Shown here piece by piece: positions 1-5,082 of a stretch of 5,479 nt of DNA. The notes under the pieces were generated by a model, which had not been told where the DNA came from, made no database searches, and worked only from the letters and a program-made list of their open reading frames with translations. This DNA comes from Sulfurospirillum sp. (lineage in GTDB: Bacteria; Campylobacterota; Campylobacteria; Campylobacterales; QNZT01), in NCBI GenBank assembly GCA_003978455.1, contig QNZT01000170.1, positions 1 to 5,479 on the forward strand, read 5' to 3'. The translations under genes and the position numbers were made by a program. Positions within the stretch are counted from its first letter, which is position 1. Each line of letters opens with the position of its first letter.

Positions 1-408
1 ATGGAGATTGGAAAAATCGTGCTGGCTTCTTTGGTTATCGAACATGGAAAGAAAGATGAATTCAAGGCGCTGACAGAAAAGGTAAAAACGCTGGAAGAGA
101 TGTACGATCTTGAGAAAAAAGTGTTTGGCATCACCAACGAAGAAGTTACTGCCATCCTTCTAAATGACTGGAATTTCGATCCGGTTATGTACAATGCCAT
201 CAAGCATATCAATAATCCAGAAGAGGCGGAAGACGATGTACGTGAATGTGCAGAGGTGCTTCAGGTTGTCAAAACAGTGATCAGTACACAACCTTTGCAC
301 ATCGATGAAAATTTGCCCAGAGCTTTGCAGTTAGTGGAGCAATACAAACTTGACAAGCCAGGATTTGAAGAGGTGGTCAAGGAAGTATTTCAGATGGAAA
401 GTGTTTAA
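1..408 (+). CDS. HDOD-domain protein, C-terminal part (5' end probably outside the window)
   Basis: The sequence opens with MEIGKIVLAS, which matches the middle of an HDOD domain, where relatives read roughly LLHDIGK(L/I)VL. It is followed by the family pattern of an acidic helix, FGITNEEVTAILLNDW (about residues 42-57), then an aI..h.nP segment (residues 66-73). The ATG at base 1 is therefore probably an internal methionine of a longer protein whose N-terminal half lies upstream. A short stand-alone gene starting here cannot be excluded, because the window edge coincides with the codon. HDOD proteins are relatives of HD phosphohydrolases that usually lack the catalytic His-Asp pair. Here Met-Glu stands where HD would be, so a regulatory or scaffolding role is more likely than hydrolysis. 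In Campylobacter an HDOD protein (Cj0248) has been linked to motility and colonisation; I infer no more than family membership. The gene ends with TAA 99 bases before the next gene. Confidence 0.78.
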   Translation: MEIGKIVLASLVIEHGKKDEFKALTEKVKTLEEMYDLEKKVFGITNEEVTAILLNDWNFDPVMYNAIKHINNPEEAEDDVRECAEVLQVVKTVISTQPLHIDENLPRALQLVEQYKLDKPGFEEVVKEVFQMESV

Positions 409-479
409 AGGATTTATCCTGTTTTCTCTTGCAGGTGTTTCTGTGTCACAAAGGGGCAGATACAGCAACATTTGGTTTC

Positions 480-504
480 GATATGATAGTTTTGCTATCA
501 TATC
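480..504. promoter_or_regulatory. Perfect 10-bp dyad just before the NFACT start codon
   Basis: GATATGATAG (480-489) and CTATCATATC (495-504) are exact inverted repeats around the 5-base spacer TTTTG. The NFACT ATG follows after only three bases. As DNA it could be an operator overlapping a -10-like TATGAT (482-487) or TATCAT (496-501). As RNA it would be a hairpin reaching to within 3 bases of the start codon. No T-run follows, so it does not look like an intrinsic terminator. No recognisable -35 box accompanies the -10-like hexamers, but -35 boxes are poorly conserved in Campylobacterota. The dyad itself is certain; its function is inference. Confidence 0.6.
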
Positions 505-507
505 TTC

Positions 508-1839
508 ATGACAAGATCTGCTTTAGTCCAAATAGCTTCCCATTTAAGCCGCTACCGTAAGATTCATGCGATCGAGCGTGTTGAAGATACCATCGTCAAG
601 ATCGTTTTTGATAAAGGCGAGAGTTACTACTTTGATATGCGTCGCGGTGATGCGGCTATCTTTCAGACCGATACATACAAAAAGATACGCCACTACAATG
701 CCCCTTTCGATGTGGTGCTGAAAAAGCGGTTCAACAATGCCAAAGTGGAAAAGGTCGAAGTTCCTGAGGGGAACCGTATCTTGCGCATATGGGTGAACTC
801 CTCTTCCAGCTACAAAGCACAAAAATCGGTTTTACAGTTTGAATTTACCGGAAGAAATACAAATATCATCATTTTGGATGAAGCAGGTGTGATCCTCGAA
901 GCGTATCGGCATATCGATGCACATACTTCGTTTCGGGAAGTGCAGCCCGGGGTGAAATTGCAGGAGTTGCCTCCCCGCCCGTTTAAAGCATCGCCGGAAG
1001 TGATCGAAGATATCTCTGTGTATCTTCATGAAGTCTTCGTCAAACGGGAGCGGCAGAAGATTGAAGCTCTGCGGCGACAAAAGCTGCAGATCGTGGAAAA
1101 GAAGCTCAGGAAACTGCAACAGATCTATGACAATCTAGAAGATGAAGCGTTATTACAAGAAAAAAGCGACAGGCTGACACTTGAGGGGAACTTGCTCTTA
1201 TCGCATCTGCATCTCATGAAGAACTACCAAAAAGAGATCACGGTTACTGACTTTGAAGGAGAAGAGCGTACGATTTATCTTCCCTCAAAGAGCCGTACAC
1301 CTGCTGAAGCGGCGAATGATTTTTTCAAACGTGCCAAAAAACTGAAGCAAAAAGCAAAACATACCCACATAGAGAGGGATAATCTCGAATCGAAGATCAC
1401 TTTTCTGAAGCGTCTGAGGGAGGCTATATGCCGTGCAAAAAGCATCGATGAGCTGCAGCTCTATCTGCCCAGACAGCCTAAAAACCAAAAACGTGAAAAA
1501 AAAGATGATGCGAATATAGAAACATTTTTTATCGAGGGGTACAAGATCATGCTCGGTAAAAATGAACGGGGCAATATTTCCCTGCTCAAATCGGCAAAGA
1601 TGAGCGATATCTGGTTGCATTTGAAAGATATGCCTTCAACACATGTTATAATACGCAACGAGAAAAAAACACCGCCGTTTGCCGTACTGGAGTTCGCGGC
1701 AAAGCTGTGTGTCCAGTTCAGTGCCGTACAACCGGGTAGTTATCTGGTCGATTTTACACAGCGGCGCAATGTCAAAATGCGTGACGGAGCGAATGTCAAC
1801 TATGTCAATTACGATACTATCAAAGTATCGAAGGAGTAA
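508..1839 (+). CDS. rqcH: NFACT-family protein, RqcH-like ribosome quality-control factor
   Basis: At 443 residues this has the short Campylobacterota layout of the family: an NFACT-N domain (about 1-165), a long charged coiled coil (about 176-315) and an NFACT-R/DUF814 RNA-binding domain (about 338-440). The last is marked by DIWLHLKDMPSTHVIIR (367-383), then AAKL (397-400) and VNYDTIKV (433-440). Firmicute RqcH is nearer 570 residues. RqcH binds stalled 50S–peptidyl-tRNA complexes and recruits tRNA-Ala to add alanine tails for degradation; older databases call these proteins fibronectin-binding. In NFACT-N, where the family has a conserved Asp-Arg, this protein reads EGNR (87-90), so Asp appears replaced by Asn. 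The ATG at 508 is the only in-frame start after a stop at 487-489 and has no Shine-Dalgarno; a dyad sits just upstream. The stop lies within the leader of the next gene. The family call is firm; activity in alanine tailing is inferred. Confidence 0.9.
   Translation: MTRSALVQIASHLSRYRKIHAIERVEDTIVKIVFDKGESYYFDMRRGDAAIFQTDTYKKIRHYNAPFDVVLKKRFNNAKVEKVEVPEGNRILRIWVNSSSSYKAQKSVLQFEFTGRNTNIIILDEAGVILEAYRHIDAHTSFREVQPGVKLQELPPRPFKASPEVIEDISVYLHEVFVKRERQKIEALRRQKLQIVEKKLRKLQQIYDNLEDEALLQEKSDRLTLEGNLLLSHLHLMKNYQKEITVTDFEGEERTIYLPSKSRTPAEAANDFFKRAKKLKQKAKHTHIERDNLESKITFLKRLREAICRAKSIDELQLYLPRQPKNQKREKKDDANIETFFIEGYKIMLGKNERGNISLLKSAKMSDIWLHLKDMPSTHVIIRNEKKTPPFAVLEFAAKLCVQFSAVQPGSYLVDFTQRRNVKMRDGANVNYVNYDTIKVSKE
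1831..1836 (+). promoter_or_regulatory. Shine-Dalgarno AAGGAG inside the end of the NFACT gene, deciding the next start
   Basis: AAGGAG lies in the last codons of the NFACT gene, immediately before its TAA. Two tandem ATG codons follow at 1840 and 1843. Spacing is 3 bases to the first and 6 to the second, so 1843 is the better start. The arrangement suggests translational coupling of the two genes. Confidence 0.7.
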
Positions 1840-1842
1840 ATG

Positions 1843-2178
1843 ATGCCGATTACACCGCTTGAAGGGATTGTATATGCCAATCAAAATATGCAGGTTCCCG
1901 CTGCCAAACAGACAGATTACCAAAACAGGGTAGAGTTTCAAAATGTAATCGCTGCTGCGCGAATCAATGAAAAATCTATGGCGGTCGGTGATATCAACGA
2001 TGTAACAGAAGCAGATGCTATCGATCCGGACAAAGAGCATCAGCGTGAAGAAGCCGAAGAGCAAACGGGAGAAAAAGAGGTAGAAGTACTGTTACGCTAT
2101 AAAAAGATGCGTAGCAGACACGGTGATGAGGAGCTGTTTGAATCACTTCCGTATCATATTCTTGATATTCGTGTCTGA
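1843..2178 (+). CDS. Small acidic protein of unknown function between rqcH and cdsA
   Basis: This is a 111-residue protein from the preferred start at 1843 (112 from 1840). No signal peptide or membrane segment is visible. The N-terminus (LEGIVYANQN, 6-15) looks structured. The middle (about 53-81) is a charged Asp/Glu/Lys stretch likely to be disordered or coiled coil. A basic patch KKMRSRH (87-93) follows, and the end is hydrophobic, HILDIRV (105-111). I know of no function. In C. jejuni a gene annotated as a coiled-coil protein (Cj1348c, from memory) occupies the same slot between the NFACT gene and cdsA, so this is probably a lineage-conserved member of the operon rather than a chance reading frame. 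A strong AAGGAG and direct abutment to the upstream stop support expression. The 68-base gap to cdsA holds no convincing terminator. Confidence 0.75.
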   Translation: MPITPLEGIVYANQNMQVPAAKQTDYQNRVEFQNVIAAARINEKSMAVGDINDVTEADAIDPDKEHQREEAEEQTGEKEVEVLLRYKKMRSRHGDEELFESLPYHILDIRV

Positions 2179-2246
2179 TTTTAGGGAGATACCCTTAAGT
2201 AGCAACTCTGTAAGATAACAAAAACTATCAAAAGAGGCGAAAATAG

Positions 2247-3017
2247 ATGGAAAAATCCAAAAACTGGCTGGAAAAAATAGATAAACCGCGTTTTGTTACA
2301 GGTATCGCTCTGGTAGGTGTTCTTCTCTTTATCGGGATAGTGGACAGTGCTCTGCTGACCTGGGCATTTTTGGGTGTGGCATATCTTTTTGCTTTTTATG
2401 AAACGATGCGGCTTTTGAAGATCAGTGACAACAAACTCTACGCATATGCGGCAATACTATGGCTGGTATCGTTGGTATATATCAATCCGGACGATCTCTT
2501 TTTTCTGGCTTCGATCATCGCACTCTCGTGGATGGTTTATAAAAACAGTGTCGATATGAAAAAAATCTATCTCTTTCTCTATCCTACGGCATCATTTCTT
2601 TTTTTATTGGCACTTTACAAAGGATTTGGTATGGATGCGATGGTCTGGCTGGTGATCATCGTTGCCCTGACAGATACCGGTGCCTATTTTACCGGTAAAG
2701 CGATAGGAAAAACACCGTTTTCACCAGTCTCGCCCAAAAAGACATGGGAAGGTGTTATCGGGGGTGTTTTGCTTGCAACGGTTGCAGGGGCACTCTACGG
2801 AGTCTCTTTTGTCTCTCCGATTTTGTCAGTTTTGATTTCTTTGGTTGTCTCTTTTGCTTCGGTATTTGGGGATCTGTTTGAGAGTTATCTCAAGCGAAAG
2901 GCGGGGGTAAAGGACAGCGGCAATGTACTTCCCGGGCATGGCGGTGTACTTGACCGTGTGGATGGGTATCTCTTCGCCGGAGTGCTGATGGTGATACTGC
3001 TCAGAGGTTTGGCTTGA
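2247..3017 (+). CDS. cdsA: Phosphatidate cytidylyltransferase (CDP-diacylglycerol synthase)
   Basis: CdsA is an inner-membrane enzyme that makes CDP-diacylglycerol from phosphatidate and CTP, the precursor of phosphatidylethanolamine, phosphatidylglycerol and cardiolipin. The protein has 256 residues, usual for the family, with about eight hydrophobic segments (roughly 16-31, 33-50, 65-79, 83-98, 107-125, 129-145, 170-208 and 241-255). The CdsA signature runs from S213 to D239 and contains SYLKR, KDSG, LPGHGG and DRVD. Upstream conserved elements are D143-T-G-A-Y, SPKKTWEG (162-169) and FGD (207-209). All expected polar active-site positions are present. The ATG at 2247 is preceded by AGAGG (2233-2237) with a 9-base spacer. 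The stop overlaps the TTG start of dxr by 4 bases, so the two are translationally coupled. This cdsA–dxr pairing is common across bacteria. Confidence 0.96.
   Translation: MEKSKNWLEKIDKPRFVTGIALVGVLLFIGIVDSALLTWAFLGVAYLFAFYETMRLLKISDNKLYAYAAILWLVSLVYINPDDLFFLASIIALSWMVYKNSVDMKKIYLFLYPTASFLFLLALYKGFGMDAMVWLVIIVALTDTGAYFTGKAIGKTPFSPVSPKKTWEGVIGGVLLATVAGALYGVSFVSPILSVLISLVVSFASVFGDLFESYLKRKAGVKDSGNVLPGHGGVLDRVDGYLFAGVLMVILLRGLA
3003..3007 (+). promoter_or_regulatory. Shine-Dalgarno AGAGG deciding the TTG start of dxr
   Basis: AGAGG sits inside the final cdsA codons, 6 bases before the TTG at 3014. The TTG and the cdsA TGA share the bases TTGA. No ATG occurs between this site and the nucleotide-binding motif of Dxr, so the TTG is needed to keep that motif. 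Confidence 0.7.
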
Positions 3018-4084
3018 TCGTTTTAGGCTCTACCGGTTCTATCGGTGTCAATGCTCTGCATATCGCAAAACGTTTTGATCTGCCTGTAGAGGTACTGGTT
3101 GCGGGAAACAATATCGATCTGCTCAACAGGCAGATTGCTGAGGTGCGTCCGAAGTGTGTGGTTGTAGCCCAAAAAGAGTCTGTTCCCCTTGTGCTTCATG
3201 ATAATGTTCTGTATGGAGAGGAGGGGATACTCGACGCGATTCGTACAAGCATGAGCGCGCTGGTGGTTAATTCACTGGTCGGTTTTGCGGGTCTTCGACC
3301 GACGATAGAGGCGATTCAGTGTAAAAAGAGAGTCGCCCTGGCAAATAAAGAGAGTCTTGTTGTAGCGGGACAGTTTATAGATATCTCCAAAATAGATCCT
3401 ATTGACAGTGAGCATTTCGGGCTCTGGTATCTGCTACAGGATCGTCCGGTAGAGAAGATGACTGTTACCGCCAGCGGAGGTTCTTTTCGGGATACGCCAC
3501 TTCATGTACTGGAAAAAGCGACCGTGGAAGAGGCGCTGAACCATCCTAACTGGTCGATGGGGCGCAAGATAACCATCGACAGTGCGACAATGACAAACAA
3601 ACTGTTTGAGCTACTGGAGGCGAAATGGTTGTTTGGTATCGACAAACTTGATGCACTGATAGAGACCAAGTCGATCATTCATGCGTTGATCGATTTCAAA
3701 GACGGCAGCACCACTGCGCATATCGCCAATGCCGATATGAAGCTGCCTATCGCCTTTGCGTTGCTTGGCAGTGTCGAAGAGCAGATTTTAAAGCCTGTTG
3801 ATCTTGTGGAAGTCGGATCGCTTGAATTTCGCAAAATTGATCCGGCGCGATATCCTATCTGGGAGATCAAAGATGCTGTTTTGGAAAATCCCCATTTGGG
3901 TGCAGTAGTCAATGCGGCCAATGAAGTAGGCATCGCACAGTTTTTTGCAGGTAAGATAGGATTTATGGATATATCTCGCAAAACGATTGCCGCTTACAAG
4001 GCATTTGAAGATTTTAAACCGCTGAATCTGGAAGATGTTTTTGAAATTGACCGGGAAGTGAGAGAGTTTACAGAGAGGATGTGA
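3014..4084 (+). CDS. dxr: 1-deoxy-D-xylulose 5-phosphate reductoisomerase
   Basis: Dxr (IspC) converts DXP to 2-C-methyl-D-erythritol 4-phosphate with NADPH and a divalent metal, the committed step of the MEP isoprenoid pathway and the target of fosmidomycin. The 356-residue protein begins MIVLGSTGSIG, with the NADPH-binding GSTGSIG at 5-11. ANKESLVVAG spans 110-119. The metal ligands D131 and E133 (DSEH) and E199 correspond to E. coli D150, E152 and E231. S154, H177, W180, S190, N195 and K196 match the substrate-binding residues, so the active site looks intact. The stretch between E133 and S154 is about 13 residues shorter than in E. coli. NKLFELLEA (195-203) replaces the usual NKGLE form and recalls Campylobacter Dxr. 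The start is TTG, coupled to cdsA; a hairpin terminator follows. In relatives tsaD often comes next, but here transcription meets a convergent small gene. Confidence 0.97.
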   Translation: MIVLGSTGSIGVNALHIAKRFDLPVEVLVAGNNIDLLNRQIAEVRPKCVVVAQKESVPLVLHDNVLYGEEGILDAIRTSMSALVVNSLVGFAGLRPTIEAIQCKKRVALANKESLVVAGQFIDISKIDPIDSEHFGLWYLLQDRPVEKMTVTASGGSFRDTPLHVLEKATVEEALNHPNWSMGRKITIDSATMTNKLFELLEAKWLFGIDKLDALIETKSIIHALIDFKDGSTTAHIANADMKLPIAFALLGSVEEQILKPVDLVEVGSLEFRKIDPARYPIWEIKDAVLENPHLGAVVNAANEVGIAQFFAGKIGFMDISRKTIAAYKAFEDFKPLNLEDVFEIDREVREFTERM

Positions 4085-4113
4085 GATATTCCTCTCTGTA
4101 TGCCTGTGATTGG

Positions 4114-4134
4114 AAAGTAGTCGGACTACTTTTT
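4114..4134 (+). terminator. Rho-independent terminator after dxr, overlapping the convergent gene's stop
   Basis: AAAGTAGT (4114-4121) and ACTACTTT (4125-4132) form a perfect 8-bp stem around CGG, and the T-run continues to 4134 (five T's, 4130-4134). The position, 30 bases after the dxr stop, fits a terminator for the rqcH–dxr block. The 3' arm also encodes, on the other strand, the last lysine codons and TAG stop of the minus-strand gene. On that strand the hairpin is followed by only a short T-run, so it may work weakly in that direction. Confidence 0.65.
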
Positions 4135-4329
4135 AAACGTGTTGTAAACGCGTTGAAGATCTTCGTATGGGATCTCACTGTTTTCCGTGATGAATGTGAT
4201 CGCTTCGTATGGATCTTCATCAGTCACAGCCAGAGCCTCTTCCAACAGAGATGCCAGTGCATCGTCATCAAGGTTTTCAAGCTCAAGCTCACTCAATGTC
4301 CCTAGTAATTCTAATTCTTCAACAGTCAT
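4126..4329 (-). CDS. Small, highly acidic protein of unknown function
   Basis: This 67-residue protein is leucine-rich and extremely acidic: I count 19 Asp/Glu against 3 Arg/Lys. Residues 1-33 read as one or two amphipathic helices with leucines at 6, 8, 9, 12, 15, 17, 20, 25, 28, 29 and 33 and a DDD at 21-23. Residues 37-58 (around DEDPYEA and IPYEDL) could form a second helical hairpin. No cysteines, signal peptide or membrane segment are present. AAGGGG (complement of 4336-4341) lies 6 bases before the ATG, a good Shine-Dalgarno. The overlapping plus-strand frame (4081-4305) has no such site and a less protein-like composition, so the minus strand is preferred. The gene is convergent with dxr and divergent from the DUF3015 gene. 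I do not recognise a family. The charge suggests a partner-binding or nucleic-acid-mimicking role, but that is speculation. Confidence 0.7.
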   Translation of the reverse strand: MTVEELELLGTLSELELENLDDDALASLLEEALAVTDEDPYEAITFITENSEIPYEDLQRVYNTFKK

Positions 4330-4455
4330 GGATTGCCCCTTTCAAGGTTAATTTTTTAGTTTATGTTACTCACGATTTTTATTCATGATTGTTTTCCTAT
4401 CGGCTGAAAACAAAATCAGTTTAGCCAATAAAGCAAAAACTTTTATAAAAATTCG

Positions 4456-4583
4456 TAAGTAAAATAGAATTTGAATTTTACATGAAATTACTTAATAGAC
4501 ACTGAAATTTACAACTAAAGAAAAAATATTTATATAATTACAATATATTTAATTTTTTTCCTCTTGCGGGGTAAATTAAGTAA
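4456..4583. repeat. Three copies of TAAGTAA/TTACTTA around the promoter
   Basis: TAAGTAA occurs at 4456-4462 and 4577-4583, and its reverse complement TTACTTA at 4488-4494. The second and third copies extend to 9 matching bases in inverted orientation (TTACTTAAT at 4488-4496, ATTAAGTAA at 4575-4583) and flank the TATAAT. The first two are 32 bases apart, close to three helical turns. They could be regulator sites, but AT-rich sequence makes chance matches likely. Confidence 0.3.
4508..4538 (+). promoter_or_regulatory. Candidate sigma70 promoter for the DUF3015–DUF4105 unit
   Basis: A consensus -10 TATAAT (4533-4538) is preceded by TTTACA (4508-4513; five of six bases of TTGACA) with a 19-base spacer, slightly long. 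Transcription would start near 4545, giving a leader of about 88 bases. The A/T-tract surroundings are typical of Campylobacterota promoters, which often lack a -35 box. A second -10-like TACAAT (4592-4597) lies nearer the gene but has no partner box. Confidence 0.45.
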
Positions 4584-4632
4584 ACAATATGTACAATAAT
4601 TTTCAATTCAAGAACAAAAGGAGTGTGTAAAA

Positions 4633-5079
4633 ATGAAAAAAATTTTTCTGACTACACTGGCTATTGCGACACTGACTGTTTCTGTCCATGCTGAGAGAAA
4701 TATCAATACGGGTTGTGGTTTGGGTAGTGTGATTATCGATAATCAAAATACAGTAGCGAAACAGGTTATCGCTGCGACATTGAATTCACTTTCCGGAAAC
4801 CAGACGTTCGGTATCACGACGGGAACGCTTGGGTGTGATAAACCGGTACTGCTTGTCTCCAATGAGGTTGAGACATTTGTCGCTGACAATATGGACAACC
4901 TGGCTACCGACATTGCAATGGGTGAGGGTGAAACACTCGATACACTGGCTTCCATGTTGAAAGTTTCCGACAAAAGGAGTTTTGAGACAAAACTCAAAGC
5001 CAACTTCGACAAGATATATGCCAGTGAAGATGTCACGTCTGCCAGTGTCATTGACGCTATCGTGACTATCGCAGGATAA
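4633..5079 (+). CDS. DUF3015-family exported protein
   Basis: This 148-residue protein has a clear Sec signal peptide (KK at 2-3, hydrophobic core 4-18, likely cleavage after V-H-A20), so the mature protein should be periplasmic. The mature N-terminus carries the DUF3015 hallmarks: TGCGLGS (26-32), then AATLNSLSGNQTFGITTGT (47-65) and LGC (66-68). C28 and C68 are the only cysteines after the signal and are likely to form a disulfide. The C-terminal half is probably helical, with acidic turns. AAGGAG (4618-4623) with a 9-base spacer supports the ATG. No biochemical function is known to me for the family. A DUF4105 gene follows directly, a neighbour I recall seeing beside DUF3015 in other proteobacteria, which suggests a shared envelope role. 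Family assignment is firm; role is unknown. Confidence 0.9.
   Translation: MKKIFLTTLAIATLTVSVHAERNINTGCGLGSVIIDNQNTVAKQVIAATLNSLSGNQTFGITTGTLGCDKPVLLVSNEVETFVADNMDNLATDIAMGEGETLDTLASMLKVSDKRSFETKLKANFDKIYASEDVTSASVIDAIVTIAG
5073..5076 (+). promoter_or_regulatory. Shine-Dalgarno AGGA in the last DUF3015 codons, deciding the next start
   Basis: AGGA lies immediately before the DUF3015 TAA and 6 bases before a TTG at 5083. That TTG is in frame with the DUF4105 reading frame and gives a full signal peptide. The alternative in-frame TTG at 5101 has GGGGG only one base upstream, which is too close to serve. Confidence 0.5.
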
Positions 5080-5082
5080 TAT

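Larger units (their letters stand above)
4330..4632. other. AT-rich divergent intergenic region
   Basis: About 300 bases separate the minus-strand acidic gene from the DUF3015 gene. The stretch is much richer in A and T than the genes around it, especially 4440-4560. It holds a candidate plus-strand promoter, three copies of TAAGTAA/TTACTTA, a 7-base inverted repeat GTAAAAT/ATTTTAC (4459-4465 and 4475-4481) and a bulged stem GGCT-GA-AAAC / GTTTAGCC (4402-4426). I could not settle on a promoter for the minus-strand gene; TAACAT (complement of 4363-4368) is a weak -10 candidate. The only sizeable frame, 25 codons from ATG 4385, has no ribosome binding site. Confidence 0.6.

Noticed and set aside
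409..430. Possible terminator after the HDOD gene (AGGA-TTTA-TCCT then GTTTTCTCTT)
   Set aside because: Only four base pairs with an interrupted T-run; too weak to call.
1636..2064. Minus-strand 142-residue frame across the rqcH/small-gene junction
   Set aside because: It overlaps two well-supported plus-strand genes and has no recognisable motif or start context.
2183..2195. AGGG-AGATA-CCCT hairpin between the small gene and cdsA
   Set aside because: A four-pair stem without a T-run; not enough for a terminator or a riboswitch in a 68-base gap.
4081..4305. Plus-strand 74-residue frame starting GTG and overlapping the dxr stop
   Set aside because: It has no ribosome binding site, crosses the dxr terminator and has a Phe/Val/Cys-rich composition typical of the shadow of an acidic minus-strand gene, which has a good Shine-Dalgarno.
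4402..4426. Bulged 8-bp stem GGCT-GA-AAAC / GTTTAGCC as a small RNA or terminator
   Set aside because: It has no T-run on either strand and no nearby promoter-terminator pair to define an RNA gene; kept only as a note in the intergenic entry.
4385..4462. 25-codon plus-strand frame in the intergenic region
   Set aside because: It has no Shine-Dalgarno and consists of low-complexity AT-rich sequence; an open frame of this length is expected by chance.
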